Positions 49,397 to 61,828 of a stretch of DNA of 64,000 nt are shown piece after piece. The DNA comes from Hevea brasiliensis. Lineage: Eukaryota; Streptophyta; Magnoliopsida; Malpighiales; Euphorbiaceae. Each line of letters opens with the position of its first letter. The first letter of the stretch is position 1. Made by a program: the position numbers and the translations under genes. The stretch lies in contig NC_079499.1 in NCBI RefSeq assembly GCF_030052815.1, positions 72,245,760 through 72,309,759 on the forward strand, given 5' to 3'. A model generated the notes under the pieces. The model was given only the letters and a program-made list of their open reading frames with translations, did not search any database and was not told where the DNA came from.

Positions 49397-52081
49397 TTTC
49401 TTCCCACACTTACTCTAACTTTTAACCAATTAATAAAATGTGTATCCCATGCTTTATTAGAGAGATGTTGTGCACTACTTGCTTCAATTTGTGAATTCTC
49501 TCTATGACGAAGAAAAAATGATATTTACTAAATTATTACAAAAAGAAAAAAAAAAGGATAAAAAGTAAATAAAGGATCAAAATTACATACTTAATAAAGG
49601 GTTGAACTTTGTCAGAATTTTTTAACACATAAATATGTGCTTGTTCTAACTCATGCATATTGAGGTCAAGTACTTTGCCTGCTCCTAAAGGCCATCAATA
49701 ATGGGAGAAAATTTGTATCCCTTCAGCAATCTCAAATTCACCACCATCATAGTTACGACTAAGGCGATTAAACATTGTGTCCATGTTATTCAAGTACCTT
49801 GAACAAAGAGTAATGCATTCATTTGCAATGTAGCCCTCAGCAATTAAACCCTCAGGATGAGTAAAGTTATGAATGAGAGATTTTAAGACATACATTGTCT
49901 GTTCTACAAAATACATCCATCGATATTGAATAGGCCCACCAATCTTAGCCTCATTGGCTAAATGAATAGGCAAATGAACCATGATATCAAAAAATAAAGG
50001 TGGAAAGATCATCTCTAACTTGCAAAGTGTGATGGCATTTTGAGATTGAATTTGTTCTAGTGATCCACCCTTAACACCTTGCCACCAAGCACATTGAAAA
50101 ACATAGACAACTCAAAAAGTGGTTCATAAACTGCTTTGGGAAGATGGCCACGTGGTGTAAGAGGAAGTAAATGTTGCAAAAGGACATGGCAGTCATGGCT
50201 CTTCAAACCCGAAATCTTATGGTCTTTAAGGTTAACACAATGAGAAATATTAGATGAAAATCCATCTGGGACCTTTAATTATTTCAAGAATTGGCAAAAT
50301 TTGTGCTTTTCTTCAAAAGATAATGTGTAATTTGCCATAGGCAATTTATACTTATTCCCTTCCTTGATTAGATGTAATTCTGGCCTTATTTTCATTATTT
50401 GCAGATCTAGTCGAGCTTTAAGATTGTCCTTGGTCTTTTCCTTTCATGTTCATGATTGTCCCAATTATATTATCACATATATTTTTTACATTATGCATTG
50501 CATCCAAATTATGTCTCAATAATAAGGTCTTCCAATATGGAAGTTTTTTAAAAAACACTCTTCTTATTCCAATTGTCACCTCAACTTTCATGTGATATTT
50601 TAACCTTTTTAATAGAAGCTTTTGTTAGTATTATACCATTAAGATCTTGCACTTGTTCGAGAATTTCACTACCAGACATTTTCTTTGGAGTTAATCTATG
50701 CTCCTTTGTACCATCAAATGACTCCTTTTAATTCCTCCATTTATGAGTAATTGGAAGATAACGCCGATGTCCCATATAACATTACTTGCAACCATTAGCT
50801 AACCTCATTCGAGAAGTGTCTTTGTTACAACAAGGACAAGCCAATTCCCCTTGGTACTCCATCCAGACAAGTTCCCATATGCAAGAAAATCATTAATGGT
50901 CCATAACAAGGCAGCATGTAAATGAAAATTTTGTCTAGTTGACGCATCAAATGTCTCAATTCCATTTTCCCACAACTCCATCAATTCTTCTATCAAAGTT
51001 TGGAGATAGATATCAATTGCATTACCGGGACCTTCAGGATCGGGAATAAGCACCAAACAAATAAAATTTGAATGCTTCATGCACATCTAAGGTGGAAAAT
51101 TATGACAAATGAGAATCATTGGCCACATGCTATATGGTGTCTTTGACTTTGCAAATGGTTGAAAACCATAACTAGCAAGACCAAGCCTAATATTCCGAGG
51201 GTTTGAGGTAAATGATTCATGAAGCTCATTGAATGACTTCCATGCCATTGAATCAGCTGGATACCTCATCACCCCATCATCAACTCTATTATCATAATGC
51301 CATCTCATCAAAGAAGATGTTTTGGTGGACATAAGCAATCTTTGAAGCTTAGGCTTTAATGGAAAATAACATAGTATTTTCATTGGTATTTTCTTACCAT
51401 TTGCTTTATACCTTACTTCCACATTATGCTTATCATACTTCCATCTGGAAGCACCACAAACCTTACAAAAGTTAGCATCTTTATCTTCCTTCCAGAATAA
51501 CATGCAATCATTTATACAAGCATCCATCTTTTTATAAGAAAGGCTAAGATCTTGAATTATCTTCTTCGCCTCATAATATGAATTAGGCACAGTGGACCCT
51601 TTAGGAAGTAGCTCTTTTTTAAGCATCTTCAATAACATATTAAATGACTTATTACTCCACCGACCAAGGCTTTTGATATGAAGTAATTTTGCTAGTGCTG
51701 ACAACTTTGAGCTTGCAGAACCTTCATGTAGTGGCTACTGAGAATCCCTTAATAAGCTATAAATTTTTTTTGCTTCAACATTTGGTTCCTCTGGAAGAAT
51801 GTCATTGTTACCATCAAAATCATTAAAGTGAGGATAGAAATCTCTCGTAATTTCTTCCATCTCATCCTCACTCTCTTCTCCCAATTCACCGTCATCACTT
51901 TCAAATTGAGCCTCACCTAATTTCTCCCCATAGTGTTTCCACATTTCACACATGGACACCTAAATTCATATTTCTCCCATGTCCTATTAAAAGCAAATTC
52001 CACAAATTTCTTAACTCCTATTTGATATGCTTCATTAAGTCTATCATCAAGAAGGTCCATCCAATCCTTATTAGGTGCCAT
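49397..52081 (-). pseudogene. CACTA TNP2 transposase, N-terminal and central part
   Basis: The start chosen is MAPNKDWMDLLDDRL at 52081, because the transposase-associated domain begins this way; it runs to CPCVKC. A shift and probable deletion lead to an acidic stretch (51959-51735). The tnp2 transposase domain (Transposase_21) follows in 51704-50805, with CNDCMLFWKE-like NDCMLFWKEDK, PNSYYEAKKII, IPDPEGPGNAIDIYLQTLI and HAALLWTINDFLAYGNLSG. DUF4218 is clear at 50012-49695 (IFPPLFFDIMVHLPIHL, AEGYIANECITLCSRYL). Stops and shifts separate the blocks. The gene is cut at 49397 by gypsy B and continues at 21665. It once encoded the enzyme that cuts CACTA ends. Confidence 0.9.
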
Positions 52082-52323
52082 ATTATCATAGATGGATGAT
52101 AATGATGTCAAGATTACCTATTAAAGGACAATATCCACATAAAAGTTAAAAAGGAAGGATAAATTTTTAATAGACAAATATCCACATAAAAGTTTACGAA
52201 AAGTGAGTGCAAATTATCCATCATTTATAAGAAAGAGAATCTACAAGTCTAAGATATGCTCTACAAACAAACATTTTACTCTTCAAGACCTACTACTGCT
52301 CAAGAGAATTAATAAGCAAGTAG

Positions 52324-52324
<1 letters not shown>

Positions 52325-52362
<38 letters not shown>
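52325..52362. repeat. (TTA)n microsatellite
   Basis: About 12.7 uninterrupted TTA units. A 61-codon frame running through it is not a gene. Confidence 0.97.
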
Positions 52363-52364
<2 letters not shown>

Positions 52365-53251
52365 AAAGAGTCGAGATGGAAAGGGTGAATAACAGTAAAA
52401 ATATTTTTTTTTGCTAAAATATGGATCACTTCATTAGATAGCCAAAAAATTGAAGGTCGATAACTGATGATTTTTATGAAATGAGAAAGGAAATAAAAAA
52501 AAAATAAATATGTACTTTTATAATATATTTCAATTTTTAATATGTTTATTTTAATGTAATAGATAATTAATTTTGAAAAGAAAAATAATTAACATAAAAA
52601 CAAAGGTATTCATATTTATTTTATCATATATAATAATGCATATAAAAAACTTATTAGAACTTTACCTTATTAAAGATTTTATTAATAAAATTTAATTTAA
52701 AATTTAATATAAATTATATTTATTAATTTAAAGTTAAATGATAATCCCAGCAAAGTATGCCTTGATTATCAACATGGTATTCCCCTCCATGATCAGCATC
52801 TAACATGCTATTTAATTTACTCATTTATAGCGATTTCTAATTAGATTTTTGTTTCATTAGAAAGGGAAGTATATGGCTGGCTAGATTGATTCCCATTATA
52901 TAATATTGTGCCCTACTATTAAAAAGCTTGGAAGAAACTAATGGAATTTTTTTAGAGGTTAGACTTAGAAATAGGTTGACATCCTTTGCAAAAGCAACAA
53001 AGGCAAGCAGCCTTACTAAAGAGTTTTATCCATAAAAATTATTTTTTAAAGTAAGAGCCACAAACATATAATATCAATCGAGAATGAGAGTATTATGAAA
53101 TAGAAGGCCACAAATAGATTTTATTAGTAAATAAAGGAGTCTTATCATTAATAATCAATCATTTGACAAAGAAATTTAAAATAATGCCCTTGAGGTAAAT
53201 GCTAAAATCCACAATATTTAACCAAATAAAGGGGTCATGCATAGATTAAAA

Positions 53252-53288
<37 letters not shown>
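53252..53288. repeat. (AAT)n microsatellite
   Basis: About 12 uninterrupted AAT units, roughly the reverse complement class of the array 0.9 kb upstream. Confidence 0.97.
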
Positions 53289-53643
53289 GAGGGTCATGTA
53301 TAGCAAGGTATGATCACCCAAAAACATTAAGTAATTGTCAAGTCCAATGGTAATCTTAATTCCTTACGCCATGCAGAGTACAAATAATGACAAAATTTGA
53401 TTAAGTATATATAAATAATATAATAAAAAAGGAAATTAATTGTACAATATGAAGCAAAATGACACTGACCTTTGCTTTTGTTAGTAGCTTATAATAGATA
53501 CTACTTAAGGTATAATCTTTGGAGGTACCCAGAGTTGCCTCAGTAGCCTTTAAAAGTTAAAGAAGGGATAATATATATAAAAAGTTAATAAATTAAGTAT
53601 ACTAGATTAAAGTTCAAAAAAGTATGAATTTTGTAACTATTTA

Positions 53644-55443
53644 TGTAACATCCTTATTTTCGTAGTCCGTACATTCTACTGTTTTGACGGCTAATGTCTG
53701 CCCTGGAAAGTCGGAATGTCTGAAACTACACTTTAGTGATAATGAACAGACATATAATGATGAAATAAATAATAAGAAAATGCAAGAAAAATCAAAGACA
53801 AACGAAAGAGAGAAAATGAAGCTAAGTTAAACGAGCCGACATCACAGCAATGGGTGACCGCACTGGGAAGGCCGTTGCCGACACTAGGACCGCGGGAAAC
53901 CCTCAGAATTTAATTCCAGGATGTAAGTAAAGGTCTATTGAAATATAATTGACACTAGAATTATTAAAGAAGAATTAATAAATTAGTACAAAGAAAAATG
54001 AAAAATCAAGAAACAGACAAAAATCGGTGTTACTGAAAAATCGGGAATATAGCCCAAAGTGGGGTATTTTGGTCATTTGACACCTAGAGTTGTCTTTTGA
54101 CCTCAATGCCCATTAAAAATAAATGATATTACACTTAGAGAATGTCATGAAAAATTAAAATGGAATACAATATTTAAATAGTGAAAGAATTGAGCTAAAT
54201 GTGCAAATTAGGAAACTTTTAAATCATTAAACATTAATTTATTGGTTAGTGCTCCACTAACCTTAAATAAATGGGATATATCAAAGTGGAATTGGGCAAA
54301 AGTCATCATCTTCAAGCTTGAGAAATAACCAGCCAAAACCTCCATGGAAATCCACCATGGCCAAACTCCCTCCATCACCATGCAACCATGTTCAAGCCCT
54401 CATTTCACCATAGTTTCTTCATCAAAGCTTGCACACACACCTTGGGCAGTATATTGGAAGCAAAAAGAAGAGGATTTGATGAATTTTTGGTCAAGCTCAA
54501 AAAAGGTTAGTGCTAGTTTTTCATCCCTTGCTTCATTAAAGTTTGTATTAAGGTTGAGATGAGTTGGATGGTGAAGAAATTTGAAGGATTTGATGAGTTA
54601 TTGATATATTCAATTTTGGACAGCCATGAAAGTTTATTGTAGTTGAGTTTTTCTTACCTATAATGGATGGAAATTAAGGTTGAATAACTTAAATGGAGGA
54701 AGTAGTAAGTTAAAATCTAAGTATGTGCATGTAGTGCTTGAATTAAGGGTGTGTAATGGAACCTTAATGCTTTGGGCAAACTGCCATGTTTGGCAGCCTA
54801 TTAAACCATGAATTTGTGTGTGAACATGTAGTTATTAATGAAATATGCTAATGTTAAATTGTGGGTAGCAAGTGTAAGTGTTATTGAAGTTTGATTATGT
54901 TGAAGTGTATGTGTAATATTGACATTGAGATATGTTGAATTTTGGTGGAAGTGAATGTTGAACTTAATGGTGAATTGTGTGCATTGAGCACTTGAATATT
55001 CTGCCCAAAAGTGTTGCTGGAATTGTGTACAATATATATATGGAAGTGTTATTGATTGAATATTGAAGTAATGAGGAGGAGAAGGAATATCAAATTGGAA
55101 GTGTATGTGCTTTGTGCAGGTTGTGTATTGAAGGCAGTACCTAAATTAGGTCATAAGTGCCAAACTATGAACCCTATTGGTATGAGGCCAAAGGGGGGTG
55201 AAACTAGACACCAAATAGGCCAAATTTCATGTAGAAATGTTGCCAAAATTCTGCCTAGAAACTGACCTTAAAAATGACCAAATCCGGAATAGCAACCTTG
55301 CAACCCAAATTTTTGACCATATGAACAGTAGTCCTTGGGATGACCATAACTCACTCAAACCAGGTCTAATTGACCTGAAATTTTTACCATGGTTAGTTTA
55401 GACATAGATCTACAATTCTTATGAAGACACCAAACCCCAGAAA
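53644..55443 (+). repeat. LTR-I related LTR, interrupted by gypsy C
   Basis: It starts TGTAACATCCTTATTTTC with the block ACATTCTACTGTT and carries the GTTAAACGAGCC and CAATGGGTGACC blocks of LTR starts. It stops at 55443 where gypsy C begins; AGAAA (55439-55443) is the expected duplication. The remainder lies beyond the window. The tail (GACCATAACTC and ATGAAGACACCAAACCCCAG) matches the reverse of the LTR-I sequence near 57530. Open frames within (54344-54562, 55056-55265) are not supported. Confidence 0.8.
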
Positions 55444-58400
55444 TGTCACACCCTACCCCTCTGTAAGGCATAACATGATCCCGTAGTATACCTAATGAAT
55501 TACCAACTCCGTCTACTGATAACCCATTAAATACACTACAAGGGATTTTAAAAACTTTTCTTACTTCTTTTATAGTGGTGAGCAGTAATTACAGGTATTA
55601 AAGACTTTCGTGAACTGAAGTGAAATAACTGACTCATTTGTATTATTTGGAATTCCTGTAAAAATTTTGGCAAAGTGCCATCTGTATTTTGGACGAAACA
55701 GTTCTTCAGAAAACCTGTAAAAAGCACTTCAATATATTTTCAAATCTCAACTCCAACACATTTCTCAACACAATAATTTATCAACTCAATTTCATAGAAA
55801 TTTTTCAAAGTCTGAGATAAGGAAATATAATACAATTTTTTTTTTACAAGTCAAATAACTCATAATTAATTTACAACTTCAAGGTATAATTTGAATTTAC
55901 AACTGCTCAAACCAACAACAAAATATACATACAGTGAATATACATTACAGTACAAAATGCAAAATACTGGTATACTCATTATACCCGGAGATCTCTTGCT
56001 GGAGATATATGCAGCCTAGTCTGCTGCCCTATCTGTCTCTCTACCTGCGACAGCAATAAAAAGCTATCGCTGAGACAACGTCTCAGTGGTGCACAACATT
56101 AACCAAATACAAATTTAAATCACAATTCATAATTCAAATAAATGATGGATACGTAAAACCATAATTAAATTCAAGACAATAAATGTCATAAAGAATTTAA
56201 CACGTTATCACCTTAAATCTCAGTAATCGAAACATAGTTAAATTCAAAAGACAGTGAATGTCAATAAGAATTTAAACTCCATTTCACAAATTATCAAATT
56301 GCATAATAATACAATTTAGTCAAATAATTTAAGAATACAGTGTTGCTAATTCATTCACATCTTAAGCCATGACACAAATTTCCGATCAATGTCGCGTTGT
56401 ACACCACGACAAAGCAATCACAACCCCACTAATCGAAATCAATGAGGAAGGGAGCTAGCTACATAATGAGTACTCATCCGATCACCTCAACTGGTAAACC
56501 AGAGAGGGAAAAATAAACGATCACAACCCCATAAATGGAGAAGGAATGATACGACACTGTCATGCTAAGTGTGAACACAAAATCAATTCCAAACATTTTA
56601 TTCAAATGATTCGTGAGAATCCAATAAATTTCCCAAGTCATAATTTCATTCACAAAATGGCAACACAATTCATAATTAACTTCAATTTTCACAAATCACA
56701 CAAAACCAATTTTTCCACAATTTCAAACCATTTACAATGCTTTTTAAGCAATGAGTATCCATCAATATCATTCAAACAATTTTTCACAGTTTCAAATCAT
56801 TTACAATGCTTTTCAAGCAATAAATATCCATCAAACTCATTTCGACAATTTAAAACAATAATATACAAATAGTCAATATTTATTTCAATTGAAAATAATT
56901 CAAAAGAAATAGTTGTTGTGCACAAACCTCTGATGACTGTCTCCTCGGTCCGACTCGGTGTTTCTTTCCTTTCCTCGAGTCTTTAGTAACTGAGAAACAC
57001 AATTTGAAGTGTTTCAGTACTAAATTATATTGTCTCTATCGATAATGTTTGGTAATTAATTCACTGAAAGCTATTATTCACTGAATACCTTTATTTGCTT
57101 AATTACCTAATATACCGACCCTCGAAGCGTTTTAGGTAAATTAGGTTTTAGTGTCATTAATATGCCACATTTGATAGGGTTTTAGGGTTGGTACGTTTTG
57201 CCAAACTCTTTTCCTTGTTTAGTGCATTTTAATGCAACTTGCTGGATTCCGGAATACTAGTTGGACCTAGCCGGACGGCCTAGTTCCCTCGGTTTTCGAG
57301 TTTTGGTCAAAACTACAAACTTGTAGATCTATGTCTTATGGACCGCGGTGCAAAATTTTAGGTCATTCCGAGTTAAGTAGACCGAGTTATGGTCATTATA
57401 CTATTGCTGGTCAAATGGCATCAAATTAGGTCATTTTTAGGTCAATTTGGTCAACTTTGGTTCGGCCAGTTTTTGGACCCGAACTTGTGCAAGTTGTTTG
57501 ACTTGCTTATGGTCATTTCTGGGTTTTGGTGTCTACATAAGACTTGTAGGTATGGGTCTTAACTATTCGTGGTTAAAATTTCAGGTCAATTGGACCTGTT
57601 TTGAGTGAGTTATGGCCTAAACACTCACTGCTGCCCAATTGGTCATTTTTCAGGTCCTAATTGCACCTAATCCGAATTGGTCATTTTCTTAGGTCACCTT
57701 GCAAGCAGAATTTTGGTATGTTTTCTCAATTAAAGTTGGCACGTTTTGTGCCTAGTTTCACCTCCAATTGGTCTCATACCAATTGAGGTTACACATTTAA
57801 ACTTATTGGTCTATTTGCACACTGCCCTCTATATGCCTTTCAAACCCCAATTCAAACACACATTTATCTTGCTCTACTTTAAATCCCCTTACCTAATTCT
57901 GATTTTATACCATTCCATATTCATTTATCACTTATTACTATGGTCAATTTGGACAGAATACAAATATTCTCAATACATCAAATACAACCCTAAACCACAA
58001 AGTCCAAATTTAGCAATATATGTACATAAATACACCTAATCATTACATATAATTTCCACTACTAATTTACATACACATTCATCAATTCTTCTATGTCAAC
58101 ATTCTGCCAACACTTCCATGAATATATACATTTATTCAAGTGTCCCCAAGTTGCCGAAATCTTCTTCAACACCAAATTGCCCTACAATTCATCAATTCTC
58201 ATCCAAGTGCCAAAAATCACCATATAAATATGAAGTAATTCACTAGGTTATTAAATCATCATGATCAACACCATTTCTCATCAAATATATGCACAAATAT
58301 TTCATCAAATACATGACTCCATGGCTGTCCAAAATGAACACAACAATAACTCTTCAAACTCAAAAATTTTCTTCACAAATCCAACACCCATAACATGCAC

Positions 58401-59319
58401 ACAAAACTTAACAAAGCTATCTTCAAAAACACTAACTTACCTTATGGTTGGAGCTTGTTAAACCTTGCTTAAACCTCTCAAATTTGGTATCAAACTCTTC
58501 CTTGTGATGAGTAGACAAAGTTTCATGAAGGAACCTAAGTGAATGGAGTTGAAATGGAGGAGTGCATGGAGCTTGATTGAAAAATGGCCATGGAGGATTT
58601 TTCTTCTTCAATTCGTCTAAGTTAAGGGAGTGAGGAAGATGAACATTCTGCTGGATATAGTGGACTTACACCTGCCCCATTATGTGTTTATTATATTCCT
58701 TTAGTGGCCCACTCACTCAATTTTAACTATATAATAAGCTTACATGTTTTATTTACACATTTTTCACTCCATTTTGGCTACTTGTATTAGGTACCCTCAA
58801 TTTAATTTTTCATTTTATTTTCTAAGTGTAATATTATTTATTTTTAATGGACATTTAGGTCAAAAGACAATTCGGGATGTCAAATGACCATAATGCCCCT
58901 GTTCGGGTTGCATTCCCGATTTTTCGGTAATACCGGGTTTTGTCTGTTTTTCGATTTCTCACTTTTCTTTGTACTAATTATTTAATTTTTCTTTGACCTT
59001 TCTAATGATATTTATACTTCAATAAGGGTCTATTTAAGTCCTAAAAATATTTTCCAGGGTTTCCCGCAGTCCAGGGCTAGTCAACGGTCCACGCCGTGAC
59101 TTCCAGTCTGATCACCATCGCTAGGGTTTTCGGCTCGCTTAACTTGGTTACATTTCTTTGCTATGATTTTTCCTTTGTTTTTCTTGTATTTTCTTTTCTT
59201 GTATTTCATTATTTATGTCTCCTCATTCGTATTGAAGTGTAGTTCTAGGCATCCTAGCTGTCCGGATAGCACTGGTCACCGGAGCAGCAGAACGCACTAC
59301 CGAACATGGGGGTATTACA
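55444..59319 (-). repeat. gypsy C 3' LTR, family LTR-I
   Basis: It begins TGTCACACCCTACCCCTC and ends CATGGGGGTATTACA, 3876 bp. It is followed by the complement of a purine tract (TTCTCCCACCCTTAAATAAA). No coding region; the open frames at 56546-56872 and 57746-58039 are AT-rich and not conserved as proteins. Confidence 0.92.
56070..56086 (-). other. stem-loop in gypsy C 3' LTR
   Basis: CTGAGAC and GTCTCAG pair around AAC, then TGGTGCAC. The second stem upstream (GCGA/TCGC) is stretched by extra bases in this copy. Confidence 0.65.
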
Positions 59320-60185
59320 ATTCTCCCACCCTTAAATAAATTTCGTCCACAAAATTTTACCCAATAGCCATCTTACAATAGCCATACGTTTATTTTCTCC
59401 TTTCTATACGATCATATAATCTTCTTTTTCTCAAATTTGTATAAGTCTTTTAACAATCTAATACAATGTTTAATTTGTTTGGATAACACCAATCTCCTCT
59501 TACTATTATGCTGTCTAATATTTCGGTTCACGTTGCTTCCTGAATGACCCTTGAGGTCATGTTAGAATCATTCATCAGTCATGGGTCCTCTGACCATTCT
59601 AATCCATAGTCTTCCTCACATTTGTAATATTTTTTTGTATATATATGAATCAACTGTTCAAATTTCTACTTCCATAACTCTTTTTATCTGTCAATATTCT
59701 ATAACTTCTTTTTGTACTGAACTATAACCTTTCGATATTCTAACTTTTAAGTTTTGGATCCCTAAGTAGGATTTTCAAACTTATTTCTAACAATTAAATT
59801 CTATCCTGGCATAACTATACCAAAACAGATGTCGTTGGCAACTATTCTCATCTAGATATACTATCGGGTAGTACGTAGCTCTACACAATAATCTCAAGTT
59901 AGTACTGAAATCTGCAGCTTACTCAATAGATCAAACTTTCCTATCTTTTATCCTTTTCGAATTCACTAATATCCGAACTTATTCTTATTACAATATCCAT
60001 TAACAATTACTAACAGTAACATCTCTGCCTTCATCTAGAGCAATTCTATTTCTGTAACTTACTTTTACGTCCCCTTGCCTTACATTAAGTAGGCTTGCCA
60101 ATTAGCTTTATAATTTATAGTGTGTCAGGAAATACTTTTCGCTGATAAACTCTTCCAAAACTAATTTCACTTATTATCACAATCC
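59320..60185 (-). other. gypsy C internal non-coding segment where pol is expected
   Basis: Between gag-protease and the purine tract there are about 865 AT-rich bases. No reverse transcriptase, RNase H or integrase motif could be seen in any minus-strand frame. The only element-like part is the terminal block AAATTTCGT-type sequence next to the purine tract (59335-59355). Confidence 0.7.
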
Positions 60186-61639
60186 TTATCCTAAAGGACT
60201 AATCACTAATGCATCAAAATTTATTTCCCTGACCTCCTGTCCTAGCGGACTTGTTACTAGCACCTCAAAGTCCATTTTTGTACATGGAACCGCAATGCAA
60301 TCAATGATGCTAGTACACACATAAGAATGGGTAGAACCCGGATCAAATAACACAAACAAATCTTGGTTAAAAGTTGAGAAGGTACCAGCCACAACATCAG
60401 ATGTCTCGGCCTCTTCCCTCTGTCTCATCGCATAGACTCTGACTGGAGTACTGTCTTGTTCTGAGTGTTTTACTGTGCCTTGGCTGCCTGCTGGGCTACC
60501 TCTACCCTTGCCTCTACCTCTGCTAGGTGGTTGTGAGCTTCTAGTGACAGGGCTTTGAACTGACCCTTCTACAGTAGTAGGAGGTGGTCCAACTCTGCGA
60601 CTACTGGTGCAGTCCTTGGCAAAGTGTCCTGTGCCTCCACAGTTATAACAGGCTCCAATAGCCTTATAGCATATCCCACCATGATATCTTCCACAATTTT
60701 CACATTGGCGGGAATGGTAGGAACCTCCGATACTCTGCTGACCAGATAGAGGAGGTTTATGTCCCGAATGTCTTCCCCTACCAGACTTCTTGCCACCTCT
60801 GCTGTGTCCTTCATAGTTCTTCCTCTTTCCAGTGGGACCACTGGAACTCTGTTCTACAGATTTTCCCTCTTTCTCTGTCTGCTCTGACCTCTTCTTCTCA
60901 GGAGCAGTCTCAAACTCAATTCTTTCCAACTCTAGAGCTTGAGACACAAGTTCAGAGAAGTTAGTGTGTTTGAAGCCGATCACTTGTACTCTGATACTGG
61001 GCTTCAAGCCAGTTTCAAACTTCTTGCATCTTTCCCTGCTGGTAGAGAGTAGACTCACTGCATAATGGCTAAGGCGGGAAAATTCTCTTTCATACTCAGC
61101 CACTGATCACTTTGTTTGGACTTAGGAATTCTTGCAGTTTCTGGTCTACATAAGCATCAGGGACATATTTCTGTCTGAATTCCCTGAGGAAATCATTCCA
61201 GGTTACCACTGCTGGTTCTACCAGACTGTGGGGAATGGTTTTCCACCAGTCATAAGCATCCCCCTATAGTAGAGATACTGAGTATTCGAATCTGAGCTCC
61301 TCTGTGCAATGCAATTTCTTGAATACCCTATCCATCCTCTCTAATCACTGTTCAGCTTCTAGAGGATCTACTGTACCCTTAAACTCTGTAGCCCCATACT
61401 TCATCAATTTGTCATACTGCCTCGTAGGAGACTGTGGTTGTACTACTGGTGTCTGTATTGGGACTTGAGTAGGTGCATTACTAGCCATTTGTTGGAACAT
61501 TGCAGCCATCTGTGGCGAATCGAGCAGAAGCAGATGCTGCGGTGGTCTTTGTTGAACCACTAACATTATGTATAGCTGGGGCATCCCCTTGCACCTCAGC
61601 CTCAATAGATTGATCGACTGAACGATCACCCTCTTCCAT
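60186..61639 (-). pseudogene. gypsy C gag and truncated protease
   Basis: The start at 61639 gives MEEGDRSVDQSIEAEVQGDA. The frame shifts near 61530 into PQMAAMFQQMASNAPT and MKYGATEFKGTVDPLEAEQ, and again before 61103. The open 305-codon stretch (61103-60186) contains the end of the gag domain (AEYEREFSRLSHYA), a basic and glycine/serine-rich linker, an intact CCHC zinc knuckle (CYNCGGTGHFAKDC, about residue 150) and the protease start (LFDPGSTHSYVC). It ends soon after EVLVTSPLGQEV with a second, similar block (DALVISPLG) and a stop. The protease is therefore incomplete. Confidence 0.88.
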
Positions 61640-61808
61640 AGTCAATGCGAGGATTTAAGATCTCCTGAACAATAACACAAGGATTTTTACTCTCGTTAGT
61701 GCATATTTATACTGTAATGTACTGTATGTATCAAACAATGATATTGAGCAGTTGTATTGTGAAGAAAGAATATTCAAATAACATGTGAAAACAGAATTTA
61801 AAAACTTT

Positions 61809-61820
61809 GCTCTGATACCA
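61809..61820 (-). other. gypsy C primer binding site
   Basis: The minus strand reads TGGTATCAGAGC, a perfect initiator Met-tRNA site, eight bases from the LTR end (CCAAAACA between them). Confidence 0.93.
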
Positions 61821-61828
61821 CCAAAACA

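Larger units (their letters stand above)
52082..53643. other. AT-rich region upstream of the CACTA transposase
   Basis: I see no gene. It holds a direct repeat of ATATCCACATAAAAGTT (near 52130 and 52179) and two trinucleotide microsatellites. It should include the 5' end of the CACTA element, but I could not find a CACTA/TAGTG terminal inverted repeat, so the element boundary is unknown. Confidence 0.55.

Noticed and set aside
52203..52388. A 61-codon frame with a run of tyrosines.
   Set aside because: The tyrosine run is the (TTA)n microsatellite read in one frame.
52082..53643. Search for the CACTA terminal inverted repeat to fix the right border of the DNA transposon.
   Set aside because: No CACTA or TAGTG end with a matching partner could be recognised, and the left end is outside the window, so no border is claimed.
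60290..60340. The protease site of gypsy C reads D-P-G instead of D-S/T-G, which looked like an inactivating change.
   Set aside because: DPGSTHS is, as far as I recall, a recurrent form in plant gypsy elements, so it is not good evidence of inactivation. Truncation is the stronger argument.
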